DNA of 26,911 nucleotides from an uncultured Oscillospiraceae bacterium (GCA_934589525.1 CAKTOB010000031.1:1-26911); one strand, 5' to 3'. Positions 7,460 to 14,921 are shown, counted from the stretch's first letter. Translations and numbers: made by a program. The notes: generated from the sequence alone by a model not told the origin.

Positions 7460-7467
7460 GTTATAAT
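7460..7467 (+). promoter_or_regulatory. Extended -10 promoter of the sigma operon
   Basis: TGTTATAAT-type sequence (TG, one base, TATAAT at 7462-7467) makes an extended -10 element. The nearest -35-like hexamer, TTGTAG at 7436-7441, is 20 nt upstream, too far for a standard promoter. Transcription would start near 7474. Confidence 0.5.
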
Positions 7468-7522
7468 ACTGAACAAATACGTTGAAGTTTTAGCTATGTT
7501 CATTCGGACTGGAGGGAAATAT

Positions 7523-8041
7523 ATGTTTGTATATTTAATGATGATTGATAGCCCCGAGGATCAATCTAAATTTGAACGAGTATATCGTGAATACAAAGGG
7601 CTCATGTACTACGTTGCATACAAGGTTCTTAACAATGGTCCCGATGCAGAGGATGCAGTACACAACGCTTTTGTAAAAATTGCAGAAATTATTCAAAAGA
7701 TTGGCGAACCTGTGTGTCAAAAAACGCAGAACTACGTCGTTACAATAGTTGAGAACAAAGCAATCGACCTTTATCGAGCAAACCAGAGAAAAGAAACAGT
7801 GGAATACATCGACGACGTAGTCGGAATTACAGTCGAGAACCAAAGCCTCAGCGATCTGGCACAGCGTATGGCCAAACTCTCCTCTCGATATCGTCAAGTC
7901 ATACTGCTTAAATATTATCATGGGTACAGTTGTAAGGAGATTGCCAAACAGCTAAATATCACAGAAGCAAATGCAATTAAACTCGACCAAAGAGCAAAAA
8001 CCAAATTACTTCAGCTTTGTAAGGAGGAGGGAGTTCTATGA
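7523..8041 (+). CDS. RNA polymerase sigma factor, sigma-70 (ECF-like) family
   Basis: This small alternative sigma factor directs RNA polymerase to its own promoters. The 172-residue product has region 2 in about residues 15-85 (FERVYREYKGLMYYVAYKVL, DAEDAVHNAFVKIAE, NYVVTIVENKAIDLYR). Region 4 is at about 120-165, with the helix-turn-helix YHGYSCKEIAKQLNITEANAIKLDQRAK. This two-domain layout is the ECF pattern. The ATG at 7523 is 6 nt after GGAGGG; an upstream in-frame ATG at 7496 lacks a site. The stop overlaps the next start (ATGA at 8038-8041), so the two proteins are translationally coupled. Codon use is AT-rich, unlike the preceding genes, which suggests transfer. Confidence 0.85.
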   Translation: MFVYLMMIDSPEDQSKFERVYREYKGLMYYVAYKVLNNGPDAEDAVHNAFVKIAEIIQKIGEPVCQKTQNYVVTIVENKAIDLYRANQRKETVEYIDDVVGITVENQSLSDLAQRMAKLSSRYRQVILLKYYHGYSCKEIAKQLNITEANAIKLDQRAKTKLLQLCKEEGVL

Positions 8042-8712
8042 TAACGGATGAAATGCTGTCACAAGCAGCAGCTGAATTGGCAAGAGCAATCAACAAAAGC
8101 CTTCCTACTCCTAGCGAATGCCACCATGAATTTTCCGCTGCGTTTGAAAGAAAGATGAAGCGGCTTATGCGAAAGACCAATCATCCCATTCTACATCGCA
8201 CCTTACGTGCCGTTGCTTGTTTTGTTCTGGTAGTCATTCTGGGGTTTGGCTCCGTTCTTACAGTGAGTGCCGAAGCACGAGAAATTGTGTTTGGATGGAT
8301 TAAGCAGCAGTATGAGTCCTTCTTCGAATATTCCTTCGAGGGAGAATCAGCAGAAAATGGTTCTCCTCAATATCGCCCGGGTTGGCTACCTAGCGATTTT
8401 GTATTTATAGATTCTTTCGAGATTGAAAACGGAGAGAGCTATGTCTATTCCAGTCAAGACGGAACCATTGCTCAGTTCAGTTATTCTTCCGCACCCAATA
8501 GCCTCACGATGTATGTTGAAGGTGTAAATTGCGAAAAACAGGATGTGTCAATTAATGGGTTGCCAGGTGAGCTGTATATAGCACAAACCTCCATCGAACC
8601 GAGTGTGCTAATATGGTTCGACCAAACTGGGGAAATTATTTTTAATGTTTCGGCATGTCTTTCAAAAAACGACCTGATTATGATAGCCGAAAATATTTGT
8701 ACTAAAAAATAA
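8038..8712 (+). CDS. DUF4367-type single-pass membrane protein, probable anti-sigma factor
   Basis: The 224-residue product has a cytoplasmic N-terminus of about 55 residues, one transmembrane helix (AVACFVLVVILGFGSVLTV, about 58-76) and an external C-terminal domain. That domain (YRPGWLPSDFVFID to the end, with SINGLPGELY, LIWFDQTGEIIFNVSACLSKNDLIMIAENI) matches the DUF4367 pattern, a domain commonly encoded beside ECF-like sigma factors in Clostridia. The ATGA overlap with the sigma gene and the membrane topology support a role as anti-sigma factor that senses an external signal. There is no zinc-binding HxxxCxxC motif, so it is not a ZAS-type anti-sigma. Holding the sigma factor is inferred from context, not seen. 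Confidence 0.7.
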   Translation: MITDEMLSQAAAELARAINKSLPTPSECHHEFSAAFERKMKRLMRKTNHPILHRTLRAVACFVLVVILGFGSVLTVSAEAREIVFGWIKQQYESFFEYSFEGESAENGSPQYRPGWLPSDFVFIDSFEIENGESYVYSSQDGTIAQFSYSSAPNSLTMYVEGVNCEKQDVSINGLPGELYIAQTSIEPSVLIWFDQTGEIIFNVSACLSKNDLIMIAENICTKK

Positions 8713-8741
8713 AAAAATAATTTTATAAATAAGTGTCCAAA

Positions 8742-8793
8742 ATCACCCTCTTGCATCGTTACATATTAATGATGAAAGGGGGTGATCTTTTTT
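8742..8793 (+). promoter_or_regulatory. Terminator hairpin whose 3' arm is the Shine-Dalgarno of the next gene
   Basis: 8742-8760 pairs with 8768-8786: 19 positions, one mismatch and two G-T pairs, with a 7-nt loop. The stem is followed by C and six T residues, as in an intrinsic terminator. The 3' arm AAAGGGGGTGAT (8775-8786) is an almost perfect Shine-Dalgarno sequence. The TTG start of the next gene uses the last two T residues of the run (8792-8794). The hairpin therefore either ends the sigma/anti-sigma transcript or hides the ribosome binding site. Confidence 0.75.
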
Positions 8794-9145
8794 GAGGAAG
8801 ACAGCGATTCTTGGAGCACTACTTATTGTACTTGCACTTCCAGCAACTGCATATGCAGCAACGCCAAAAATTATCCAAATTTTCCCGAGCCTTAGCTTTA
8901 GTGGAACAACTGCAAAATGTGCGGTAACAGTTTATGCGGACAATTCTTCTGATGCTATTTTTGCTGAACTGAAGCTATGGGAAGAAGATACTTGCCTAGC
9001 TACTTGGACTAAATCAAGTAATGGATATATGAATTTTACTACTACAGAAACTGTTATGCAAGGAAACGCATATAAATTAACTGCGGAGGTGACAATCAAT
9101 GGTGTTACAAGGCCAATTCTCTCAGTGTCTGGAATCTGTAAGTAA
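8792..9145 (+). CDS. Small secreted protein of unknown function
   Basis: The 117-residue product begins with a clear signal peptide (MRKTAILGALLIVLALPATAYA, cleavage expected after AYA at residue 22). The mature part of about 95 residues is rich in Thr, Ser and alternating hydrophobic residues (TAKCAVTVYADNSSDAIFAELKLWEEDTCLATW), as in a small beta-sandwich, and has three cysteines. No catalytic motif is visible and no family is recognised with certainty. The start is TTG 8792, because AAAGGGGGTGAT lies just upstream inside a hairpin. It follows the sigma/anti-sigma pair and precedes a second secreted protein, so it may be a target or partner of that signalling pair; this is inference. Confidence 0.75.
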   Translation: MRKTAILGALLIVLALPATAYAATPKIIQIFPSLSFSGTTAKCAVTVYADNSSDAIFAELKLWEEDTCLATWTKSSNGYMNFTTTETVMQGNAYKLTAEVTINGVTRPILSVSGICK

Positions 9146-9200
9146 TCACATTCCCAAAAATTATTTTCACGAAAACGAATGAAATGCGGAGGTTGTATGT

Positions 9201-9710
9201 ATGTTAAAAGAAGTGACAAGTCTGTTTCTCGTACTGGCATTGATCTTTTCTATTGCCATTCCGGTATCTGCCACAGAAGTTGAAAATCCTACAAATAGCA
9301 CTGCCTTTGACATTAAGAAGGTTGTCGAGAGTGGAAATCAGGAGCAAATTATTGTTCTAGACTCTGGTGAAAAAATTACCGTAGGTATTGAGTTTATTCC
9401 TGCTCCGCAGCCATATGACATTGAAACAAATAGATACGATATCTCAGATGGAGAATGGAAAATTTATTTCTACACAGGCATAGGAAATTTCTCCTATAAG
9501 ATTTACATTAGCAATAAAAAAATTACTGATGCTTATGAACCCTGGTATCTTACGGTAGGTGTTGATTGCACTGGCGCATCCCTCTCCTATACCTCAACAC
9601 GTGCAACGATGTATTGCACATTCGCAACACCGATTTGGGATCTCGTCACTTGGTCTGGATATATTTATGCAACAATTCAGGGCGATGAATTGGTAATTAG
9701 CATTTTGTAA
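9201..9710 (+). CDS. Secreted protein resembling DUF5626
   Basis: The 169-residue product has a signal peptide (MLKEVTSLFLVLALIFSIAIPVSA, cleavage after about residue 24). The mature part shows a pattern I associate with the DUF5626 family: an EKITVGIEFIP strand, GEWKIYFYTGIGNFSYKIYISNKKITDAYEP in the centre, then SYTSTRATMYCTF and a final GYIYATIQGDELVISIL. The function of that family is not known to me. The ATG at 9201 is 8 nt after GCGGAGG. It follows the first small secreted gene by 55 nt with no terminator between, so they are likely co-transcribed. The assignment comes from memory of the family pattern and should be tested with a profile search. Confidence 0.7.
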   Translation: MLKEVTSLFLVLALIFSIAIPVSATEVENPTNSTAFDIKKVVESGNQEQIIVLDSGEKITVGIEFIPAPQPYDIETNRYDISDGEWKIYFYTGIGNFSYKIYISNKKITDAYEPWYLTVGVDCTGASLSYTSTRATMYCTFATPIWDLVTWSGYIYATIQGDELVISIL

Positions 9711-9723
9711 TGAGGTAACTATA

Positions 9724-9852
9724 ATGTTAATGATTGTACCAGTTGGTGTGGTGGTTTTGGCCTCAACCGGAGTAATCTGTTACTTACTTTCTAAACTGCT
9801 CAAAAAGATGATCAGAAAAAATAGTATTATGAAGCAGAAAAAGCATGATTAA
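9724..9852 (+). CDS. Small single-pass cationic membrane peptide, 42 residues
   Basis: This short open frame encodes one hydrophobic helix (MIVPVGVVVLASTGVICYLL) followed by a strongly basic tail (SKLLKKMIRKNSIMKQKKHD). The start lies about 7 nt after GAGGT and 14 nt past the DUF5626-like gene, in the same direction and with the same AT-rich base use. The layout fits a small membrane regulator, a holin- or toxin-like peptide, or an accessory subunit of the preceding secreted protein. No homologue is recognised. Codon-level conservation is untested, so it is a moderate call. Confidence 0.5.
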   Translation: MLMIVPVGVVVLASTGVICYLLSKLLKKMIRKNSIMKQKKHD

Positions 9853-9927
9853 GCTGGCTCACCTTAAAGAAACCGAGGACAGTGAGCGGACTCTAAGGTA
9901 GTAGCAGAAATAGCTATCTGAGAAAAT

Positions 9928-10096
9928 TCACGCATTTAGAACCTCGATTTCGGCATTTGGGGAATGATTTTACATTCTACCTCAATTTGAGTGCAAAAAC
10001 CGTTGGTACTCTTTGCTTTTGGGGGTTCTAAATGCGTGACAACGGCATTAAAAGTGGTCTGAGTCAAAATGGCCCAGACCACTTTTAATGCCGTTG
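9928..10096. repeat. Two adjacent perfect inverted repeats
   Basis: The interval 9853-10244 has no gene. TCACGCATTTAGAACC (9928-9943) pairs perfectly with 10024-10039 over 16 bp, enclosing 80 nt that contain further small hairpins (GAATG/CATTC at 9962-9977). Immediately after it, 10040-10061 pairs perfectly with 10075-10096 over 22 bp with a 13-nt spacer. No T-run follows, so neither is a standard terminator. Perfect arms suggest recent origin, such as a MITE, a transposon end or a recombination site. Confidence 0.65.
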
Positions 10097-10202
10097 CTCG
10101 CCGCTTACTTCAGCTCAAACCGAAAGCGTGGTCTATTCTCGTTGTAAGTCAAGAATTATCTACAATATTGTCAAAAATTTGGTTTCAACATGCCGCTATA
10201 AT

Positions 10203-10241
10203 TAAAGGAAAAGGCTGGCAAGTTCATTTCTTGCCAGCCTT
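10203..10241 (-). terminator. Terminator of the glycosyltransferase operon
   Basis: On the minus strand, AAGGCTGGCAAG pairs with CTTGCCAGCCTT around a short loop and is followed by TTCCTTTAAT. It lies 3 nt past the stop codon of the small membrane protein that ends the operon. Confidence 0.75.
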
Positions 10242-10244
10242 ACA

Positions 10245-10541
10245 CTATTTTAAGTTTCCCTTTGTCTCAAAATTTATGACATAAATAATTACCGTAGTGA
10301 GGATAATAACAGAAACCATATTTAGCCATGTTTTCTGGAGAATCACCGCTAACAGCGACGGAACGCATGACAAGGCGATTCCCCACGAACCCACTCCCAG
10401 CAGATAGGATACTTTGCGAGGATCATATTTTCCATGGCTAAAAGCTTTTGAAAAAGTGTTGCTTCTGTTGTAGAAAAAATAGCAGCCGAGAACAAAAAAC
10501 AACGCTATTGGAGTCAGTATGTTTGTTATTTTCTCTTGCAT
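10245..10541 (-). CDS. Small membrane protein of unknown function at end of glycan operon
   Basis: The 98-residue product has three predicted membrane helices (about residues 8-24, 46-68 and 72-90) and a short basic loop (SKAFSHGKYDPRKV) after the first. I do not recognise the family. The ATG at 10541 is preceded by GAGGTGAA, which overlaps the stop codon of the upstream glycosyltransferase, so the two are translated from one message. Its base composition is clearly more AT-rich than that of the glycosyltransferases, so it may have joined the operon later. A role as accessory or scaffold in surface-glycan assembly is only inferred from position. Confidence 0.6.
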   Translation of the reverse strand: MQEKITNILTPIALFFVLGCYFFYNRSNTFSKAFSHGKYDPRKVSYLLGVGSWGIALSCVPSLLAVILQKTWLNMVSVIILTTVIIYVINFETKGNLK

Positions 10542-10545
10542 AACT

Positions 10546-11574
10546 TCACCTCAGATATATTCGGAGCGCCTTTCGCAGCTTCCCCAGCAGCCTGGCACCG
10601 GTGCCCAGAAGACACAGGAGGGTACAGTGGTTCCCTTTCAGGAGCCTGAGGCACAGGTCCTTTTTGGGGGCGGTGGCGATGATCTTGGCGTAGAAGGCAT
10701 CGGCCCTGATGGCTTTTAGGTGAACCCTCCGGCTGGATACCGGGGCGGCGAATTTGGCCACCAGCCAGACCTGGAACCGGGTCAGGCGGCGAAGCCAGGC
10801 CATATACTCCTCAAAGTCCGAAGGGCTCCACAGGTTTTGCTCCCGGAGAAAATCATAGCAGGTTTCCAATACCAGGGAGCTGACGCTGTATTTGTCGCAC
10901 CCCAAACCGTTGGTGGCAGAGTTGGGGTTCTGGGTATAGTTATAAAGGCTGTCCGGCAGAAACACCGCCTTTTGGCAGTCCCGATACAGTGGGATGCTTT
11001 GCAGCAGATCCTCTCCGAAGCGAACGGGGTAAAATTCTTCACGGTCCTCCCGGGGCAGCAGCCCCAGGGGGGCCGCTTTTTTCCACAAGGGGTTATACCA
11101 GCCGTCCTGGAAGACGATTTTATAGAGCCGGGCCTTGTCCGTCACCGTGCCGATAAAGGCCATGTCCCTGGGGAAGGGCCGCAAGACCTTGCCCCCTTGG
11201 ACCTGGTCTTCCCCGATAAAAATCAAATCTCCCCCGGTTTCCCGGTGGGCTTTGGCGATGGTCTCCAGGGCATTGGGCTTTAGGGAGTCGTCGGCATCCA
11301 GGAACACCGCCCAGTCTGTAGGCGCTCCGTGGTCCAGGCAGTAGCGGATGGCGGTGCGGCGTGCGCCGTAGGGCCCGGTGTTTTCCTGGTGCAGGGCATG
11401 AACACGGGCATCCTCCGCCGCCAGTCGGTCGCACAGGGCGCCGGAACCGTCGGGTGAGCCGTCGTCTACCAGCACCACCTCAAAATTCTGCCAGGTCTGG
11501 GCAAAGACGGAGGCAAGACTCGCCTCTAAAAAGGCCTCCGCCCGGTACACCGGAATGAGAATATAAAACTTCAT
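10546..11574 (-). CDS. Glycosyltransferase family 2
   Basis: GT2 enzymes transfer a sugar from a nucleotide-sugar donor at the inner face of the membrane, usually to a lipid-linked glycan. The 342-residue product has the GT-A start FYILIPVYRAEAFLEASLASVFAQTW, the nucleotide-binding VLVDDGSPDGSG (about 35-46), and the DxD metal site FLDADDSLKP (about 92-101). The C-terminal half (NQNPNSA-like YNYTQNPNSATNGLG and after) is typical of polysaccharide GT2 enzymes. The ATG at 11574 is chosen because GGGAGGG lies 6 nt upstream; the adjacent GTG at 11577 is less well placed. It lies 3 nt after the preceding gene. Donor and acceptor cannot be read from sequence. Confidence 0.88.
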   Translation of the reverse strand: MKFYILIPVYRAEAFLEASLASVFAQTWQNFEVVLVDDGSPDGSGALCDRLAAEDARVHALHQENTGPYGARRTAIRYCLDHGAPTDWAVFLDADDSLKPNALETIAKAHRETGGDLIFIGEDQVQGGKVLRPFPRDMAFIGTVTDKARLYKIVFQDGWYNPLWKKAAPLGLLPREDREEFYPVRFGEDLLQSIPLYRDCQKAVFLPDSLYNYTQNPNSATNGLGCDKYSVSSLVLETCYDFLREQNLWSPSDFEEYMAWLRRLTRFQVWLVAKFAAPVSSRRVHLKAIRADAFYAKIIATAPKKDLCLRLLKGNHCTLLCLLGTGARLLGKLRKALRIYLR

Positions 11575-11577
11575 CAC

Positions 11578-12675
11578 TTACCCTCCCATGCGGTTTTGGA
11601 GCCAAAGGGTCTCGCACAGCCACAGATACCGGCGGAATTGCCCCTTTTCCAGGGCCTTGGCCAGACCTTCATAGGGCGGCACCGGGGAAAGGCCCGCAAA
11701 ATAGGTCCTTTGCAGCTGCCGCTGGGCTTCAAAAATCAGACAAGGCACCTGCCGGGGAAGGCCCCGGGTGCGGTGGTAGGTCAGCAGCACCATGTGGAGA
11801 AAATGGGTATAGTCCTCCTGGGTCTCCTGCAAACCAAAGGCCTGCCGCTCTTGCAGCAGCCGCCGGGTGACATAGAGGCTTTCCAGAGCCTTGGGCTGCC
11901 CCTGGGAGGCAGCGGAAACCCCCTGGGGGTTCAATAGATAGGCAAAAATCGGCGTTGAAACCGAATAGATTTTCCGGGCCATGGGAAGCAGAATCTGGCA
12001 GATCACCGAGTCCTCATACCAGTAGCCCAGGGGGAATTGCAGCTCCCGCCACAGCTCCCGGCGAAAGGCCTTTCCGCAGGTCATGCCGGGGACCTGCTCC
12101 CGGTCTGAAACCAGCCCATCCGGAAAGCTTTTCCCCGGATGGAGGGTGCCCGATAAATCCTTACACAGATACCCGCCCACAACGATGTCCGCGTTCTGCT
12201 CCTGGGCGCAGGTCATCAGGGCCTCCAGGCTGCCGGGAAGCAGGGTGTCGTCACTGTCGTGAAACAGCAGGTATTTCCCCCGGCTCAGGGCAATGCCCGC
12301 GTTTCTGGCCCCGGAATGGCCCTGGTTTTCCTGCCGCAGCAGGGTCACATTGGGTAAATTTTTGTAGAGGGCCAGCACCTCCGGGGTCTCATCCGTAGAG
12401 CCGTCATCAATGACCACGGCCTCAAACCGGAACCGGGTCTCCTGACCCAAAACGGAATTCAGGGCGGCCTTTAAGTAAGGGGCATTGTTATAGCAGGGGA
12501 TGATGACGCTTAAATCCACCGGGTCTTCCGGCCGGAGCCACCCCTCGTCTCTTGTCACACGGCAGCTGCCCCCTTTATCGGGCCACAGCTCCTCCAGAGG
12601 CGGAAAATCCCCCCGGGGGCTCAGCAGCTTCCCCGCCGACCGGGCGGCTTCCTTCAATATCTTTCCCGGATTCAT
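11578..12675 (-). CDS. Glycosyltransferase family 2
   Basis: The 365-residue product has a 50-residue basic, amphipathic N-terminal extension (KILKEAARSAGKLL) before the GT-A domain. That domain follows with LSVIIPCYNNAPYLKAALNSVLGQ, AVVIDDGSTDETPEV, GHSGARNAGIALSRGKY and the metal-binding FHDSDDTLLPG. The extension could help the enzyme sit on the membrane. It starts at ATG 12675, 6 nt after GGGAGG, and overlaps the upstream stop by ATGA. With the other three transferases it should add one sugar in a surface-glycan repeat or glycolipid. The specific linkage is unknown. Confidence 0.88.
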   Translation of the reverse strand: MNPGKILKEAARSAGKLLSPRGDFPPLEELWPDKGGSCRVTRDEGWLRPEDPVDLSVIIPCYNNAPYLKAALNSVLGQETRFRFEAVVIDDGSTDETPEVLALYKNLPNVTLLRQENQGHSGARNAGIALSRGKYLLFHDSDDTLLPGSLEALMTCAQEQNADIVVGGYLCKDLSGTLHPGKSFPDGLVSDREQVPGMTCGKAFRRELWRELQFPLGYWYEDSVICQILLPMARKIYSVSTPIFAYLLNPQGVSAASQGQPKALESLYVTRRLLQERQAFGLQETQEDYTHFLHMVLLTYHRTRGLPRQVPCLIFEAQRQLQRTYFAGLSPVPPYEGLAKALEKGQFRRYLWLCETLWLQNRMGG

Positions 12676-13751
12676 CGGCAGCCTCCCAGGACCAATTGTT
12701 TATAAAAGTCCACATACCCCTGGGCCATGGCCTCCAGGGAGAAGTTCCCGGCGGCCCGCTTGCCGCCCTCTCCCAGGGCTTGCCGCAGGGCCTCGTCCTT
12801 CACAAGGCTTTCCACGGCATCCGCCAGCTCCCTTGGCTGGGGGGCGATCAGCACGCCGCTTTCCCCGGGCTCGATCATATCCGGAATGCCCCCTACCCGG
12901 GAGGCAATGACCGGCAGCCCCGCCCCCATGGCCTCAATCACGGTCATGGGCATGCCCTCCCAGGAAGAGGGCAGCAAAAACAGGTCCCCCCGGGACATCA
13001 CCGTATATACATCCTGGGTCACGCCCATGAACACCACCTGTTCTTCCAGGCCCAGGGCCTTGACCTTCTCCTCCATTTCAGGCAGCAGCGGCCCATCTCC
13101 ATAGCAGTGGAGCTCACAGTTGAGGCCCCGCTTTTTGAGGATGGCGCTGGCCTCGATCAGGGCCATGTGGTTTTTCTGGGGATAAAACCGGCCCACATGC
13201 AGCAGACGAATGGGATAGTGCAGGGTGTAGTCATTCTTTTCAATGCACCGGCTCAAATCGATGCCGTTGGTCACCAGGGGGATGTTCCCCTCCTCCAGGC
13301 CGTAAAGCTGCGCCACAGACTGCCGGATCTCCCGGGTCAGGGCCACCGGCAGGGCCTTTTTGCTCCGGAACAGGTGCCGTCCGATCTGCCGGTCCAAAAA
13401 CACCGCTTCCTTCTCCGCCTGGTTGTGGACCGTATGGACAATGGGCACCCGGGTTCCAGCCAGCGCCACATATTTAAGCGCATGGAGATGGGTGTGGATG
13501 ACCTGGGGTCGCTCCTGCCGGATCAGGGCCTTCAGCTTGCCGACACAGCCAAAGCCGGAGCCCAGGGCCTTATCCAGATAGCGCACCGGCACCCCCGCCG
13601 CCTCCAGCCCTTCTGTCAGCGGGGTATGGTCTCCGGAAAGGCTCACCGCCGTTACCTCATGGCCCATGCGGTGGAGCTGCATGCACAGCCCCTGGCACAT
13701 GGTTTCCGCCCCGCCCATGCCAAAGGTGGGGATCACTTGCAGAATTTTCAT
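12672..13751 (-). CDS. Glycosyltransferase family 4
   Basis: The 359-residue product is a GT-B fold retaining glycosyltransferase. It begins KILQVIPTFGMGGAETMCQGLC with the donor-side GGAE motif. The second domain has LLHVGRFYPQKNH, VVFMGVTQDV and the family signature SSWEGMPMTVIEAMGAGLPVIASRVGGIPDMI with the E-x7-E pair. A longer open frame continues upstream, but it runs out of frame through the previous gene. The ATG at 13751 has GGGAGG 8 nt upstream and overlaps the previous stop by ATGA. It is the second gene of the glycan operon. Typical GT4 donors are UDP- or GDP-sugars; which one is used here is not visible. Confidence 0.9.
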   Translation of the reverse strand: MKILQVIPTFGMGGAETMCQGLCMQLHRMGHEVTAVSLSGDHTPLTEGLEAAGVPVRYLDKALGSGFGCVGKLKALIRQERPQVIHTHLHALKYVALAGTRVPIVHTVHNQAEKEAVFLDRQIGRHLFRSKKALPVALTREIRQSVAQLYGLEEGNIPLVTNGIDLSRCIEKNDYTLHYPIRLLHVGRFYPQKNHMALIEASAILKKRGLNCELHCYGDGPLLPEMEEKVKALGLEEQVVFMGVTQDVYTVMSRGDLFLLPSSWEGMPMTVIEAMGAGLPVIASRVGGIPDMIEPGESGVLIAPQPRELADAVESLVKDEALRQALGEGGKRAAGNFSLEAMAQGYVDFYKQLVLGGCR

Positions 13752-14803
13752 AAGCTTCCTCCCAATTGATACACGGCCCGGAGCTGCTGACGGTAGGCTT
13801 CCAGATTCAGCAGCTTTTTGGCCTTTTCCTGAGCATTTTCCGACAGCTGCTGCCGCAGCCCGGGATTTTGAATGATCTGGGCGCAGCGGTCTGCCAGAGC
13901 CTGGTCCTCCGATTCCAGGAAGCCGGTGCGGCCCGGCTCCACCAGGTCCCGGAGCCCGTCCACCGGGGTACTGACAATGGGCACCCCCAGGGCCATGGCC
14001 TCCAACGCGCACATGGGCGTTCCCTCCCACAGCGAGGTCATGAGCATCAGGTCCCCGTCCTGCAACAGGCCATAGGCGTTGGACTGATAGCCCAGAAGCT
14101 GAATATGGTCCCGGGCGGGGGACCGCTCCCAGGCGGCCCGGACCTCTGCTTCCAGCTCTCCACTACCGATGATCTTCGCCTCCAGCCCGGGGACCTGGGC
14201 GCTCACCAGCTCCAGCACCCGCAGCAGCCGCAGAGGGTTCTTGGGCTCTGCCATCCGGCCCAGGAACACCACATGGCTGTGGCCCCGGAGAGTCGCACTG
14301 GCCGCCTGCTGTTGAAGGGCCCGGGCATCGATGACGTTCCGCAGCACCGAGCTTTTGGAGGCCACCGCCTTTTGGAAATAGAAGCTCTCCATGGCCGAGG
14401 GGGACACCCAGAAAATGTGTCTTGCCTTCATGGCCGCCGGGAAAAACAGCAAAGTTTTCATATTCAGCTTCCGGGAGGCAAAATTGTTGTTGTGAATATG
14501 GCACACCAGAGGCGTTTTCCCGCAGGCGGCGGCGCAGATGACTGAGGAGAGCATATCGTGGGCCTGGATCATATCCGGTTTTTCCCGGGAAATCATCTTC
14601 CGCACCTGGTTCGCGTTAAAAGCCTCCATGGGAAGATACGGAATGTTCCGCTCCTCCAAGGCCTGCCGGATGGGCCCCTCCGGGCAGCAGTAGTACATAT
14701 CGATCTCGCCCCGAAACATGGAAATGATCTGGCAGACCACATTTTCCGCACCGCTGAAGGTGTTCCGGGGAAGAAAATGCAGGATTTTTTTCCTGACTTC
14801 CAT
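13748..14803 (-). CDS. Glycosyltransferase family 4
   Basis: This is the first gene of the glycan operon. The 351-residue product is a GT-B enzyme with ILHFLPRNTFSGAENVVCQI at the N-terminus, VVFLGRMAEPKNPLRLL and AKIIGSGELEAEV in the donor domain, and the GT4 signature TSLWEGTPMCALEAMALGVPIVSTPVDGLRDLV. The ATG at 14803 lies 5-6 nt after GGGAGGA. The open frame reaches up to 15019, but that part runs through the promoter and the terminator of the MATE gene, so it is rejected. The product shares its layout with the next gene, which suggests an old duplication. Function in capsule, exopolysaccharide or glycolipid synthesis is inferred from the operon. Confidence 0.9.
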   Translation of the reverse strand: MEVRKKILHFLPRNTFSGAENVVCQIISMFRGEIDMYYCCPEGPIRQALEERNIPYLPMEAFNANQVRKMISREKPDMIQAHDMLSSVICAAACGKTPLVCHIHNNNFASRKLNMKTLLFFPAAMKARHIFWVSPSAMESFYFQKAVASKSSVLRNVIDARALQQQAASATLRGHSHVVFLGRMAEPKNPLRLLRVLELVSAQVPGLEAKIIGSGELEAEVRAAWERSPARDHIQLLGYQSNAYGLLQDGDLMLMTSLWEGTPMCALEAMALGVPIVSTPVDGLRDLVEPGRTGFLESEDQALADRCAQIIQNPGLRQQLSENAQEKAKKLLNLEAYRQQLRAVYQLGGSL

Positions 14804-14834
14804 CGATGTTCCTCCCTTACACATACTTTTACTT

Positions 14835-14843
14835 ATTGTACCA
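14835..14843 (-). promoter_or_regulatory. Extended -10 promoter of the glycosyltransferase operon
   Basis: On the minus strand TGGTACAAT gives a TGn extension plus TACAAT (14840-14835). A weak -35 (TTTCCT) lies 17 nt upstream. Transcription would start near 14828, 25 nt before the first gene. Confidence 0.55.
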
Positions 14844-14863
14844 TAAAGGGCCGGGAAAGGAAA

Positions 14864-14899
14864 GCAAAAAAAGCCCCGGCAGCGGAAGACCGCTGCCGG
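14864..14899 (-). terminator. Terminator of the MATE transporter gene
   Basis: On the minus strand a perfect 10-bp stem CCGGCAGCGG/CCGCTGCCGG with a 4-nt loop (14876-14899) is followed by GGCTTTTTTT. It separates the MATE gene from the glycosyltransferase operon downstream. Confidence 0.92.
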
Positions 14900-14921
14900 A
14901 ACCAAGGGGAATATGAAAGAA

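Noticed and set aside
12552..13769. 405-residue plus-strand frame opposite the GT4 gene
   Set aside because: It is antisense to a clear GT4 enzyme and has the same shadow composition; no ribosome binding site.
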